Both the position numbers and the translations under genes were made by a program. 64,000 nucleotides of DNA from Methylobacterium sp. CB376. GTDB lineage: Bacteria; Pseudomonadota; Alphaproteobacteria; Rhizobiales; Beijerinckiaceae. Positions within the stretch are counted from its first letter, which is position 1. Each line of letters begins with the position of its first letter. Shown piece after piece: positions 43,437 to 53,224 of this stretch. Where the stretch lies: the NCBI RefSeq assembly GCF_029714205.1, contig NZ_CP121648.1, positions 4,415,001 through 4,479,000 on the forward strand, read 5' to 3'. A model generated the notes under the pieces. That model saw only the letters and a program-made list of their open reading frames with translations. It was not told the DNA's origin and made no database searches.

Positions 43437-45602
43437 GGTGTGGGTGTCCCTGTTGTGGGGGTCTGGCTTCAGCCAGAGGTGATCGACACCCTTCAGCTCA
43501 ATGGAGCCGATTAGTTCGCGCTTCGTGCTGTCGTCCAGGGCGCGCTTGAATGCCTTGCGCTTGGCTTCACGGCGTTTCACCTCGTCATCAGCGTCCGCGG
43601 GGTAAATCGCGTAGAAGGCACCCCTGACCTTCTGTAGTGGCACGGCACGATGTTCAGGGCCGCTGCCACCGTAGGGCCAAGCCCGTATCCCGTGCTCGTC
43701 CAGGGCGGTGTTCATTGCCTGGCGGAAAACCCTGAGCGAAGTAGGCCACCGCTCCCTACCGCCGATCACGGCGGCTTCGCTGACCCGGTTCGTCTGCCAG
43801 TTCACCACGCAGGTGGTGATAGGCTCTCCCCATTCATCCTCGCCCACCTCCACGACCTCCAGCGTGTAAGGTGTTTCCATCCCTGTAGGCGCACCGCGCA
43901 CCTTGCGCACTGCCAGCCGCAGGTTGCTCACGTTGCCGGCCTCGTCGCGGCTCGCCAGTGCCGCCAGGACGGTATCGGCCGCCGCCTCCTTGGCGCTGGA
44001 GCCCCGCGTGCCAGTCTCGGCCACCTTGCCGAAGTGATCCACTCCCAGCACGAAAGCCCCAGTGTGCTGACTCAGCCGCCCCAATGCGTTCATCACCTTC
44101 TGCGTCTCGGCCGCGCTGTTCTCATCATCGAATCCGGCGCCGGCCGCCACCGTATCGACGATGATGAGGGCCAGGGGCAGGTCGTAGCGCTCTCGCAACT
44201 CCGCCGCCGCAACACCGGCCGTGAGCGTCAGCTGGTCGGTGGCGTCGCGGTCGACCAAGCGCGGGCACTCCTCAATCCAAGCGAACGGCAGATCGTTGGG
44301 GTTGACGGTCGGCATGCCGGTCACCTTCTGCGCCAGCACCGTGCCGGCTAGCTTGCCGGCTACGAGGCCCTTGAGACGGATCGGGATCTCAAAGGCGCCT
44401 TCCGGGGCGATGAACAGCACACCTCCGCGGCGCAGCACCCGCCGGCCCGCGAATGGCTCGCCGGTCATTATGCAGCCGGACAGGTCCAAGGCGATGAAGG
44501 TCTTTGCCGAGCCCCACTGACCGGAGAGCAGGCCCTTGCCCTCGGTCGAGAGGAGGTCGCGCACGAGCCACGTGCGCTCGGCTTCCGACTGGGCTTCGCG
44601 GTGCCAGTGCAGCGGGATGGCTGTGGGCTCCTCCCGCTTCTCCTGGCGGCGCTCCTGTCGCTGCTCCCGGCCGGTCTGGCGCGGTGCGTCGCCCTTGTCC
44701 CATGATCGCTCAATCTCGGCGCGCAGCCGCCCCTCGTACTTCTCTGCCACGCCGCGAGGGTGGGCTGCCATCAGAGCTTCGATCTTGTCTACGCTCCAAC
44801 CGTAGTCCTTCAGCCAGCATACCGCATGGTGGAACGCGGCGCTGCGGTCTGAGCCAGCTCCGGGTCCGAACCGGATTAGCTTGTACAGCTCGCGGGGCAG
44901 GCTGTCGTACCCGCCGTAAATCTGCGATCCCGCTCCGTCCGCGGTTCGCTCACCCTTGCTCTGACGCGTCACCTCCTGCTCCGCTTCGCGGCAGGCCCCC
45001 CGCTCGGCCACCTTCTCCGCCCGCTTCGCCTCATCGAGTGCAGCAACCGTCTCGTCGATCACTTCGTCGAGCTGCGCCAGCGCCTCGGGCGCGTCCAGCA
45101 GGACGTCCCCAGTGACGGTGATGAACCGCCCGGCGCGCCGAAACGTCTCGACCGCGCCGTCGGTGGTCATCGGCACGCGCTGGCGCCGGTGCACCTCGTC
45201 GCCGATCGCCCGCCCGATGATGCGGATGCCCTCGCCGCTGGGCGTGACCTCGGCGTAGCTCTGAGCGCGTTCCAGAAGCTTGAGCGCCCACGGGGCGATC
45301 TCGTGGGTCTCTCGATCCCGGCAGTTGTCGAGGTCGAAGGCAGCGACCTCGCCCCCGTGTAAAGCGTAGCCGATCCCGTCCGCGCGTCCGGCCTCAACTG
45401 CCCGGACAGCCGTGGCGTAGTCGCTCCAGGTGCGTCGGTCCGTGCTGGACCCTTTCACGTTCGGAGCGTCGGCGCGGTATGGGACCTTCGTCGACTTGCC
45501 CTTCTTGTTCGGCTCCCACTTCCATACCAGCCAGCGTCGATCGGCTACGAGGGGCACGAGCGCCGGCGGCAAAGCAGCAGCCGTGTGGGTGCTCTCAGTC
45601 AT
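43416..45602 (-). CDS. mobile-element primase-helicase (prim-pol plus RepA-like ATPase)
   Basis: A 728-residue protein. Residues about 15-190 resemble the NrS-1/prim-pol type primase found in mobile elements (WLVWKWEPNKKGKSTKVPYR, AAFDLDNC with a likely metal-binding Asp, and a later GRFITVTGD). A linker with charged repeats follows. Residues about 345-560 form a RepA/AAA_25 ATPase, with P-loop GQWGSAKTFIAL and Walker B LALIIVDTVAAG. This is the replication initiator of P4-like satellites and integrative elements. It is last in a minus-strand operon with overlapping genes starting at the HTH gene at 46379. Palindromes flank its stop. Confidence 0.85.
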   Translation of the reverse strand: MTESTHTAAALPPALVPLVADRRWLVWKWEPNKKGKSTKVPYRADAPNVKGSSTDRRTWSDYATAVRAVEAGRADGIGYALHGGEVAAFDLDNCRDRETHEIAPWALKLLERAQSYAEVTPSGEGIRIIGRAIGDEVHRRQRVPMTTDGAVETFRRAGRFITVTGDVLLDAPEALAQLDEVIDETVAALDEAKRAEKVAERGACREAEQEVTRQSKGERTADGAGSQIYGGYDSLPRELYKLIRFGPGAGSDRSAAFHHAVCWLKDYGWSVDKIEALMAAHPRGVAEKYEGRLRAEIERSWDKGDAPRQTGREQRQERRQEKREEPTAIPLHWHREAQSEAERTWLVRDLLSTEGKGLLSGQWGSAKTFIALDLSGCIMTGEPFAGRRVLRRGGVLFIAPEGAFEIPIRLKGLVAGKLAGTVLAQKVTGMPTVNPNDLPFAWIEECPRLVDRDATDQLTLTAGVAAAELRERYDLPLALIIVDTVAAGAGFDDENSAAETQKVMNALGRLSQHTGAFVLGVDHFGKVAETGTRGSSAKEAAADTVLAALASRDEAGNVSNLRLAVRKVRGAPTGMETPYTLEVVEVGEDEWGEPITTCVVNWQTNRVSEAAVIGGRERWPTSLRVFRQAMNTALDEHGIRAWPYGGSGPEHRAVPLQKVRGAFYAIYPADADDEVKRREAKRKAFKRALDDSTKRELIGSIELKGVDHLWLKPDPHNRDTHTGRTGHS

Positions 45603-45984
45603 TGACCGCCCCCACGATCTCGCGCAGCTCGACCTGGATCTGCGCGCTCTGCGCTTGCGGTTCGGCCCGTGTTTTCAAGACGTCCCGGCAAGAAGCTTGA
45701 GGTAAGCCGCGCTCATCGGCGTCCGGGCCGAGCCAGGATGTCCGGAGAGGCGCTCCGGGCGTGATCTGCCGGGTTAGGGCGTAGTAGCGACGCACTTGCA
45801 GGGCGTCTGGCGCTCCATCGATGAGCATCACGAGACCCACCTTTGCTGCGTTCGCGAGGCAGATGCGGTGCTCGTGGCAGGAGTGCTCGTCGGAGGAGCG
45901 CCAAACCTCGGCGACGAGATCGGCGCCCGCCGCGGCCCGGACGAGCTGGCGCCGCGACTGGCGGAGGAGGACGAACGCCGTCAT
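45595..45984 (-). CDS. hypothetical protein of the island replication operon
   Basis: A 129-residue protein with no recognised domain (LVRAAAGADLVAEVWRSSDE, LANAAKVGLVMLIDGAPDAL). Its start overlaps the previous stop by ATGA, and its end overlaps the primase start by 8 bp. This tight coupling is the main evidence that it is expressed. Confidence 0.6.
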   Translation of the reverse strand: MTAFVLLRQSRRQLVRAAAGADLVAEVWRSSDEHSCHEHRICLANAAKVGLVMLIDGAPDALQVRRYYALTRQITPGAPLRTSWLGPDADERGLPQASCRDVLKTRAEPQAQSAQIQVELREIVGAVND

Positions 45985-46181
45985 GTCCGGCGCTCGCTGG
46001 AAGAGTAGTGAAGTTCGGCCTCAGCACGGGCGCGCGCGAGGCTGAACCCGAAACGCCGCATGAGTTGGCGGGTCTGGTGCTCAATGGGGTTCAGTAGTAT
46101 CTCTAGGCCGTCAGCAGCGAAGCAGACATTTCCCAGAGCCCTCGCCGTTCCCGCGGCGGGGGTTTTGACATTCTGGGACAT
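45981..46181 (-). CDS. small hypothetical protein of the island replication operon
   Basis: A 66-residue protein (MSQNVKTPAAGTARALGNVC, then LNPIEHQTRQLMRRFGFSLA). It lies 6 bp after the HTH gene and overlaps the next gene by 4 bp. No domain is recognised. It could be a small accessory or regulatory protein. Confidence 0.55.
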   Translation of the reverse strand: MSQNVKTPAAGTARALGNVCFAADGLEILLNPIEHQTRQLMRRFGFSLARARAEAELHYSSSERRT

Positions 46182-46187
46182 GGTCGA

Positions 46188-46379
46188 TCACGCGGCGCGT
46201 GATTTTAGATCCGGGAGGTTGGAGAGCCAAGCCTCCAGATCATCCGACATGATCAAGGTGCGCCGACCGAGCTTCTTGGCCTTGAGGCGCTGGGCAGCGA
46301 TCTCGGCGTAGATGGTGGTGCGGCCGGCCCCGGAGATCTGGACGACCTCCGCGATGGTGTGCGCGCGCTTCTCGGACAT
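46188..46379 (-). CDS. excisionase-like helix-turn-helix protein
   Basis: A 63-residue DNA-binding protein of the excisionase/AlpA type. HTIAEVVQISGAGRTTIYAE and then KLGRRTLIMSDDLEAWL form a winged MerR-like helix-turn-helix. Such proteins direct integrase towards excision and often activate island genes, as AlpA does for the E. coli CP4-57 element. It heads the operon to the primase gene. Confidence 0.8.
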   Translation of the reverse strand: MSEKRAHTIAEVVQISGAGRTTIYAEIAAQRLKAKKLGRRTLIMSDDLEAWLSNLPDLKSRAA

Positions 46380-46461
46380 GTGAGTGCTCCTGAACGTGGC
46401 CGGGCAATCCGGCGTTCAGGAGCACGGTAACGAACCGCCTCTGCCGCTCAGGAAGATTTAC

Positions 46462-46974
46462 TCAGAATTCAAGTTCGCCATCGCCAACGTCGCTCTTGAG
46501 GCGCTTAAGCAGGGGTCTCACTTTCTCAATACACGTCTCAACCATGCGCGGCGTTACGTTCTTTCCAAAATGTCGAGAATAATATTGAGACATGCATTTG
46601 ATAAGACGCTTGCGAAATCGGTAAGGTCGAACTATTCTGCCCGATACAATGCGACTTCCATTAAATTTACTATCGATTTTATCTTGAATATCACCACTGA
46701 TGTCATCTATTGAATGATTTCCATCTCCTATCGGGATGCGTCCCCGTCTTCCTTGAAATCGTTTTTGCCTCTCTTGCAAGCTAACTGACCACATATGTGT
46801 TTGCAATTCATGGATTTCTTCCAAGATTTTTTCGGTTTGCCGGTTAAAGCGAACACCGTTGCGCATTTGTATCTTATACAATATTAGTCCATATTTTGTA
46901 CCAATTATATCAACTTCTTCCTCACTTAGAACCTGAGGGCGTCCCGCACCCTCCCTTCTACCTCCGTGCCCCAT
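46462..46974 (-). CDS. AT-rich hypothetical protein co-transcribed with integrase
   Basis: A 170-residue protein starting MGHGGRREGAGRPQVLSEEE. The GxREGAGRP motif is a common N-terminal start of phage terminase small subunits and DNA-binding proteins. The rest is helical and charged without a known domain. It starts 1 bp after the integrase stop, so it is co-transcribed. Its DNA is strikingly AT-rich against the rest of the window, implying separate origin. A role in packaging or DNA binding is a guess. Confidence 0.65.
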   Translation of the reverse strand: MGHGGRREGAGRPQVLSEEEVDIIGTKYGLILYKIQMRNGVRFNRQTEKILEEIHELQTHMWSVSLQERQKRFQGRRGRIPIGDGNHSIDDISGDIQDKIDSKFNGSRIVSGRIVRPYRFRKRLIKCMSQYYSRHFGKNVTPRMVETCIEKVRPLLKRLKSDVGDGELEF

Positions 46975-46975
46975 G

Positions 46976-48151
46976 TCACTCCCCTTTGGCGCAATAGGCG
47001 GCCCATTCCTCCATCAGTTTCCTTCGCTTCTCCAGCGCATCGCCACGCCTGTAGGCCCTCTCCGTCGCATCCCCAACCACATGCGCCAGCGCGGTTTCGG
47101 CGATCTCGCGCGGGTACGACGTGCGCTCACCCGCCCAGTCCCGGAACGAAGAGCGGAAGCCATGGACGGTGTACGGCACCTGCATTCGCCGCAGCAGCAT
47201 CTCCATCGCCATCACCGAGAGAGGACGGTTCCGCTTCTGGCCGGGGAAGACGAGGTCACCGGCCCGGACCGCCTCCACGTGGTCCAGGATCTCCAGCGCG
47301 CGGGAGGTGAGGGGAACCCGGTGCTCCCGACCTGCCTTCATCCGCTCTGCCGGAACGATCCAGACCTTCGCTTTGCGATCGATCTCGCCCCAGCAGGACC
47401 CCAGCACCTCTCCTGACCGCGACGCGTTCAGGATGCAGAACTCAAGGGCGAGTGCTGCGGCAGCCTCGCGCTCTCGCAGGGCCGCGAGGAACGCCGGCAC
47501 GTCCTCGAACGGCATGGCCGCGTGGTGCCCGCGCGTGAGCTTGCGGCGAGCGGGGAGCAGTTTGTCGAGGTGGCCGCGCCAGCGCGCTGGGTTCTCGCCC
47601 GTGCGCAGGCCCTTTGCCTTGGCGGCGTCCAGAACGCGCTCGATGCGTCCCCGCAGTCGCGAGGCGGTCTCGCTCTTCGTCTGCCAGATCGGCTCGAGCA
47701 CCCTGAGCACATCCTCCGTGCCAATCGCCTCGACCGGCATGGGGCGCAACGGCGCCGCGTAGGTGGTGAGCGTCATGGCCCACTGAGCCTTGTGCTTGTC
47801 GTTCCGGAAGCCGGGCGCCAGGTCGGTGACGACTTTGTCGGCGAAGGCACCGAATGTGACCAGCGCCGCCTCGTCCGATTTGGCAGCCCGCCGCTGCTCT
47901 ATCGGGTTACGTCCTGACTTGACGAGCCGGCGCGCCTCAGATGCAGCTTCACGCGCCTCGGCGAGAGATACGGTCGAGAGGCCACCCAGGCCCATCTCCT
48001 TCAGCTTGCCATGCCAGCGAAACAGGAACAGCCAGCGCTTGGCGCCGCTGGGATCGACGACGAGATAGAGGCCGTCACCGTCTGCGTGGCGGCCGGGCTT
48101 AGTGATGGTTGCGACTGAGCGGGCGCTCAGCCTTTTCACTGGACGGGCCAC
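46976..48151 (-). CDS. int: P4-type tyrosine integrase of the island
   Basis: A 391-residue tyrosine recombinase. The N-terminal DUF4102-type arm-binding domain (about 1-95) includes HADGDGLYLVVDPSGAKRWL. The catalytic residues are all present: Arg245 in LNASRSGEVL, His330-x-x-Arg333 in VHGFRSSFRDWAG, His357 in LAHVVGD, and the nucleophile Tyr367 in ATERAYRRGD. It therefore looks functional. It begins about 150 bp from the attR core at 48299 and would catalyse recombination between the tRNA-Ser end and the repeated core. Confidence 0.93.
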   Translation of the reverse strand: MARPVKRLSARSVATITKPGRHADGDGLYLVVDPSGAKRWLFLFRWHGKLKEMGLGGLSTVSLAEAREAASEARRLVKSGRNPIEQRRAAKSDEAALVTFGAFADKVVTDLAPGFRNDKHKAQWAMTLTTYAAPLRPMPVEAIGTEDVLRVLEPIWQTKSETASRLRGRIERVLDAAKAKGLRTGENPARWRGHLDKLLPARRKLTRGHHAAMPFEDVPAFLAALREREAAAALALEFCILNASRSGEVLGSCWGEIDRKAKVWIVPAERMKAGREHRVPLTSRALEILDHVEAVRAGDLVFPGQKRNRPLSVMAMEMLLRRMQVPYTVHGFRSSFRDWAGERTSYPREIAETALAHVVGDATERAYRRGDALEKRRKLMEEWAAYCAKGE

Positions 48152-48189
48152 CCCAACTCACCCCAACATTCACCCCAACGCGTGACACG
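48151..48189. promoter_or_regulatory. CCCCAA direct repeats upstream of integrase (candidate arm sites)
   Basis: Three CCCCAA units occur at 48152, 48161 and 48173. The last lies in ACCCCAACGCGTGACACG (48172-48189), which matches 15 of 18 bases of 25936-25953 at the opposite end of the island, in the same orientation. This is what integrase arm-type binding sites look like. Confidence 0.55.
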
Positions 48190-48298
48190 GATTGTAGCGA
48201 ACATGGGCGGACGTCGGAAGACTGGTTGGGAGATAAACCACTGATTCTGCAGGATCTCGTGAACGATGCTGGACGTCCATGAACCATAGTATGGCGGA

Positions 48299-48312
48299 CT
48301 CTCTCTCCGCCA
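48299..48312 (+). other. attR core
   Basis: CTCTCTCTCCGCCA duplicates the 3' end of tRNA-Ser at 25854-25867. Here it lies within the palindrome TGGCGGA (48292-48298) / TCCGCCA (48306-48312), a possible core-type recognition pair. Confidence 0.8.
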
Positions 48313-49308
48313 GTTCATCTTAAATCACTGTCGCGCATCGATTTATTCGAGCTTTCGCCGGCTCGCCTGCCGACATCATGTCGCTTTGGACTTAGCCTAG
48401 GTGAGGTCCGCAAGGCGTCCTGCGGAGTGCCTGTGCGGCGTCGAGGGCGGTGGCTGGTGGGCCCTGGGGGTTCCCCCACCTCCGGGCGGCATCCGGTCGG
48501 TCCCCTCTCGTGGGGTCGCTCGATACCATTCGTGAGGCTGCCGCGCGGGAGCGGAGCCGGGTCGCGCCGGCGCGGCTCCGGGCGGGGATCGGCTTCGGCG
48601 GCGACGTGCTCCCGCGATCGGGAGCGGTCCAGAAGGCCGCGAACCGCCGGTCGATTGTCCAGCGCCGGCCGTCGAGACCTGCCGCTTCGGGGTCGGATGC
48701 GCCACCCTCGCGCCCGCTGGCGCGGGCCAAGCAGGGACGGTCCTGATGCCGCTGCCCGATGCCGGCCCGTTGCCCTGTGGTCACGCGGGCGTCAGGATGA
48801 TACTTGCAGCGCCGTATCGAGGTGGCGCCCACGGAGGACCGTCCGCGCCAAGGGCTCCCCGGATCCGAGAGGGTCGGCCCAGGCGGGTGAGGCGCAGCGC
48901 GACCGGCTGTGACGAGTTCGCTCGGTCCTGCGCGAACATGAAGGAGCGTTTTGGCCAATGTGACCGACCCGTCGATGCACGATCTCGGCACCGATCAGGT
49001 TGGGGCACCGGTGATGCCTCCCGCAACTTGGCTCAGCCGGGATCCGGCGCACGGAGCTGATCGCGCCGATGCGAATGCCGACCGAAATGTCGCGGAGATT
49101 CGTTACAGAAGTGCATTCGGCTAGTGAAAATAAGCAAGCTTGATGTCCGATCGCGGGACTGTCCTAGGTGATTGAATCAGCTCCTGCGTGATCAAGAAGC
49201 GCGATCGAGCTGCCGTAATGCGTATTTCGAGTTCGCCGTGGTCCTGCGACCGGCAGACATCCACGTTGTGGAGTCATGATGCAAGGCTGTGCTGGAAGGT
49301 AGCAGAAA
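48313..49308. other. about 1 kb without a supported gene right of the island
   Basis: Several GC-rich frames overlap on both strands at 48392-49060, but none shows a domain or ribosome binding site. The last 150 bp are AT-richer and probably hold the promoter of the gene at 49309. Confidence 0.45.
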
Positions 49309-51243
49309 ATGCTGTGGAGACGCAAAAAGAAGACTAGATCTGGTGTCATTGCCTCGATTGGCGGGTTCGATCAGACATATTACAGGCTCAAGAATCCTGA
49401 TGTGGCTGCGTCCGGCGTTGATTTGCTGGATCATTTTCTCAATCACGGATGGAAGGAGGGCCGGGATCCGTCCCGCCACTTCAGCGTGAGCGGATATTTG
49501 CAGGCCAACCCGGATGTCGCTGCCGCGAACATCAATCCGCTGGTGCACTTTTGGGCATTCGGCCTGGCGGAGGGGCGGTCAGGATGGCAGGTCGCCGAGG
49601 CCGCCACGGCCTTCCAGGAGGGGAGATACAAGGACGCCCTGTCGGCCTCGAACCGCATCGCGGAAACCTCTCCGGGTTTGCCGGGAGCATATTACTGGGG
49701 CTCGTTGGCAGGGATCTACGACGGCGATTTTCGCGGTGTCTGCGATCTCGGAATGCGGGCGATCAAGAATGGCATCGCTGAACCCCTCGTGCTCACGGCG
49801 CTGGGAACCGCGTTCTGGCGCCTCGATCTTCCGGATTTTGCGCTGATCGCGCACGAACGCGCTTTCAAGCTCGACCCGGGGAGTTCTCACGTTCGCCTCG
49901 GCCTGGCGCGCGCCTGCATCCGCATGGGCGATCTCCAGCGCGCCATCGACGTGGCGGGGCCGATGGGCGACCATCTCGCGCCAGATCGGTCGACCTCCTT
50001 CGAGCTGACCACCGCAGAAGAGTTGGCATTGAGTAACCTGACTTGGCCGTTCGGTATCTACCAAGCCGGGATATCGGCTTTTCGAAGGGAGGACTGGGAC
50101 ACGGCCGTCCACCATTTCTCAAGAGCTTTCCACTTGTTTCTCACCCAGCAGAACGTCAATATGATTGATATCTGCGGTGAATATTATTGCAACGCTAAAA
50201 TATGCTCGGAAAACAAGTCGGGGCTGCGCGCCATTTCGGATGCCGCGTCGCCTTTCCTGCCGGACGCGCGATGGCCCAAAGTGTACGCCGGCGCGCAGGA
50301 TCTGCTGGAAGGGCGAACGGACGACGGGCTGCGCAAGATCGTCGAAGCCCAGCCCTTACCCCCGCGGGAACTCGGTGATCTTCTCGGCCTGAATTCGCTT
50401 CTGCTGCCCGAGGCCGTGACGCTCTCGCGCCGCGAGCGCTCGCCTCGCCTCTCGTCGGGGGCCGTCTCGGACTTTCGCGCGGCGCAAGCGCGGGTCGGAT
50501 CCGGCCGCGCGATCCTCGCCGCCTGTGATGGAACCTACTTTTCCAAACTGTCCAATCTGTACGTGGGCTCACTCAACATTGTTGCGCCTGGATCGCATCT
50601 GCATTTTCACATCATGAATCCGCTGGACAGCACGGAGGCGCTGATCGGCCACTTGCGCACTCGCTATCGTGACGTCGAAATAAGTTTTTCTCGCGAAAAC
50701 ATAGATAAGTCAGACAAGAATTTGAAAGCGATCTACGCGACGCGGAGATTCGAAGTCGCTTTCGAGCTCATCCAAAAGCTCAGTGTGAATCTGCTCGTGA
50801 CGGATGTCGATATATCTTTCGAATCTCCTGTCGCAGATTTCATTTCGAAACTGCGAGGCTCGGATGTCGGATTGATGTTCGAGGGACGTGTACTGCCTTG
50901 GTTCAGCAATCCAGCCACCATCGCATTCTTCTCGAATACGCCATCATCCTTGAAGTTCCTGTCCTACGTCAATAGCTACGTGGCCTTGGCGTTCGCATCG
51001 CTGCGTGATACGAACATCTGGTTTGTGGACCAAAATGCGCTGTATGTCTCTCGCCAGATCATGGGATCATCCCTTCAGATTGCCAATCTGAATTCGATCG
51101 AACCCGGCATATTCGGCTGCTATACGACTGAGGGGCGCGATCTCTATACCGAGAGGCGATCGCGCGAGCTTGGCTTGTCGGATCCGGACGGAGCTCCCGA
51201 GACCGTCACGGCCGCCGCCCGTGCCGGCGGCGGCAGGCTCTGA
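49309..51243 (+). CDS. EGR-repeat and TPR protein with GT-A-like C-terminal domain
   Basis: A 644-residue protein. Residues about 19-95 contain two repeats (NPDVAASGVDLLDHFLNHGW then KEGRDPS, and NPDVAAANINPLVHFWAFG then LAEGR). Tetratricopeptide-like helices follow at about 100-360. The C-terminal part (about 390-620) has VTDVDISFESP, a DxD-like metal site, and the pattern of nucleotide-diphospho-sugar transferases. It is probably a glycosyltransferase of surface-polysaccharide assembly. AAGGTAGC lies upstream of the ATG. Confidence 0.65.
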   Translation: MLWRRKKKTRSGVIASIGGFDQTYYRLKNPDVAASGVDLLDHFLNHGWKEGRDPSRHFSVSGYLQANPDVAAANINPLVHFWAFGLAEGRSGWQVAEAATAFQEGRYKDALSASNRIAETSPGLPGAYYWGSLAGIYDGDFRGVCDLGMRAIKNGIAEPLVLTALGTAFWRLDLPDFALIAHERAFKLDPGSSHVRLGLARACIRMGDLQRAIDVAGPMGDHLAPDRSTSFELTTAEELALSNLTWPFGIYQAGISAFRREDWDTAVHHFSRAFHLFLTQQNVNMIDICGEYYCNAKICSENKSGLRAISDAASPFLPDARWPKVYAGAQDLLEGRTDDGLRKIVEAQPLPPRELGDLLGLNSLLLPEAVTLSRRERSPRLSSGAVSDFRAAQARVGSGRAILAACDGTYFSKLSNLYVGSLNIVAPGSHLHFHIMNPLDSTEALIGHLRTRYRDVEISFSRENIDKSDKNLKAIYATRRFEVAFELIQKLSVNLLVTDVDISFESPVADFISKLRGSDVGLMFEGRVLPWFSNPATIAFFSNTPSSLKFLSYVNSYVALAFASLRDTNIWFVDQNALYVSRQIMGSSLQIANLNSIEPGIFGCYTTEGRDLYTERRSRELGLSDPDGAPETVTAAARAGGGRL

Positions 51244-51372
51244 CGGCCGCGAGGAGGGAGGCGCGAGTGTCGCCACCCGCGTGGCGAGCGGTGTCGAGGG
51301 GCGCGCTTCGCCCTCGGCCGCCCCCGTGAGCCGGTGCCGTCCGTCACCTCGCCCAGGACCTCCGCGGGCGCG

Positions 51373-52956
51373 TCACGCCGCGCTCTCGCCCGCCGCGGGC
51401 GGTCGCGGATCGGCCTCCGATCGCTCCAGGATCGCCACCGATGTCGGTTCGAACACGTAGAGACACGTCTCGGACCACGCGTCACGGACGCTGACCTGAG
51501 CTCCGCGACTGCGCGCGGCGCTCTCGAAGCTCTCGTCGGTATGGACGGCGACCACGCGATCGTACTGCGCGCACAGCGCGGTCACGTCCACGGCCGAGGG
51601 CGCGTCGCGCGGCACGCTCACGACGCAGAGCGATGCGGCACCGCCGAGTCCGCAACCCGGTTCCGTCGCGCGCATCGTCGCCACGACCGCGTCACCGGTT
51701 CCGGACGGGTACGTGATCTCCGCGCCGTCGCTGCGCAGAAGTTGTCTTCCGACGTGAATGCCGACTCGTCTCGCCGCGTCGAGCTCACAGCCCGTGCAGA
51801 CCACCCTCGTCCTCGTCCCGGGCGAGCCCGCGACCGCTTCCTGCTCGAGCACGAAGTCCGTCCGGCCGCCACAGCGTATGCAGTGACCGGTCAGCGCCGC
51901 CGCCCGCGCGGCTTCCGCGAGCCGCGCCTCCGCCGACGCCCTGACGGTCCTGACGGCATCGGGCAGGTTCGGCCGGTCGCCCCGCGGGGTGAGGTGAAGA
52001 TGAGGGGAAGCCGCGTGCTTCGGGCGATTCTCGAAAATCTCCAGCAGCGTGTGCTCGTTGCGACCGGAAGCGCCTGACCAGTTGAACCCGTATTGCAGGG
52101 AGGAGTAGTATCGATGCCCATTCTTGTAAATGAGAGAGCGATATTGAGTCAGTAGTTCTCCGATCACTCCGAAAGAGTGAATGTTGAATTCATGACTGTG
52201 TCGAGAGAATACAGCTTCATCTTCAATGATATTCCCGCTGAAGTGAAAAAAGCGAAGTGGGAAGCCATTGACGCTCCAAGTTCCGTCCGTCCTCGATAAT
52301 CTTCTCTGGCTCAAGTTCCAGTAGGCAACATTGTACCCGACATGGCGAAGGATGAAGGTGTTGTCGATCATCGCGGGAAGAAGGTCTGCCCACTTCTGGT
52401 CCACGAAGCGGCCGCGCGGCAGGTCGATGCTGCAATCCGATTCGAGGCGGCGCGACCACCAGGAGACGACGCGTCGAACCTGCGGGGTATCGGCAAAACA
52501 GCAGAATCCGAGATTGTAGATCCCGTACAGCAGGAACATGCCGTCATTCATATCGGCGAACTCGGCCGGTTCCGTGATGTGCGGCGTCAGAACACAGGCG
52601 GCGCCCTCGTCGAGGCATGATCGCAACTCGTCCAAGGGAGAGAGCACCATGATGTCGGGGTCGAGATAGACGACGCGACTGCCGGGATGCCTGTCAAATA
52701 AATAGAGGAACATGAAAGGTTTTAGAGAAGTATTGAGCTCCGTAATGTTGTAATTTTGTTTCATATTCTCCAAATTCGGCACACCAAGTTGGTCGATGTA
52801 TATAATTTCGAAGTCATACATGCCGGCATCGACGGAGTCCTCGCGGTCACAAAGCAGGAGGTAGAAGGTCGCATCTTTCTCGTGCGCCAGGATCGTCTCG
52901 CGCAGCGTGAGCGCGTATCCCATGAAATTGGCTGAACATACTGTGAAGAATATCAT
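51373..52956 (-). CDS. GT8-like glycosyltransferase with zinc-ribbon C-terminal region
   Basis: A 527-residue protein. Residues about 1-300 form a GT-A fold: MIFFTVCSANFMGYALTLRE is a typical start, and VVYLDPDIMVLSPL carries the DxD metal and UDP-sugar site. The C-terminal ~200 residues include four cysteines in CIRCGG and CTGCELDAARRVG, a likely zinc ribbon, then an alpha/beta segment like an incomplete nucleotide-binding domain. The ATG at 52956 gives a family-like N-terminus; the 40 extra codons upstream are low complexity. It lies downstream of the glycosyltransferase at 54955 on the same strand. Confidence 0.72.
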   Translation of the reverse strand: MIFFTVCSANFMGYALTLRETILAHEKDATFYLLLCDREDSVDAGMYDFEIIYIDQLGVPNLENMKQNYNITELNTSLKPFMFLYLFDRHPGSRVVYLDPDIMVLSPLDELRSCLDEGAACVLTPHITEPAEFADMNDGMFLLYGIYNLGFCCFADTPQVRRVVSWWSRRLESDCSIDLPRGRFVDQKWADLLPAMIDNTFILRHVGYNVAYWNLSQRRLSRTDGTWSVNGFPLRFFHFSGNIIEDEAVFSRHSHEFNIHSFGVIGELLTQYRSLIYKNGHRYYSSLQYGFNWSGASGRNEHTLLEIFENRPKHAASPHLHLTPRGDRPNLPDAVRTVRASAEARLAEAARAAALTGHCIRCGGRTDFVLEQEAVAGSPGTRTRVVCTGCELDAARRVGIHVGRQLLRSDGAEITYPSGTGDAVVATMRATEPGCGLGGAASLCVVSVPRDAPSAVDVTALCAQYDRVVAVHTDESFESAARSRGAQVSVRDAWSETCLYVFEPTSVAILERSEADPRPPAAGESAA

Positions 52957-53224
52957 CGGCGGTCTCTCTGCGCCCGAGCCCCGTGGGCGGGCAGGACTGG
53001 GTGCCGAACCGTGCCGGCGCTGACGGGGACGAGACGTGCCTCGGATCGCGGCGCTTCCGGGGAGGGGGCGGCGCATCCCTGCCCCGCGAGGACCGGTCCG
53101 GCCGCGGTCGCGCCATCGGCGGACATCCCGGCCGGTCGGGAGCGGCCGACACAGCTCGCCGCCCCGTCGCCGCGACCGCCCGCCGGCCCGGCCGTGGCCG
53201 GGCCGTGCGGACCACGCCCGCCCG

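Noticed and set aside
48392..48991. 200-codon minus-strand frame right of the island
   Set aside because: Low-complexity Arg/Pro/Ser composition, overlapped by equally long frames on the other strand, no ribosome binding site.
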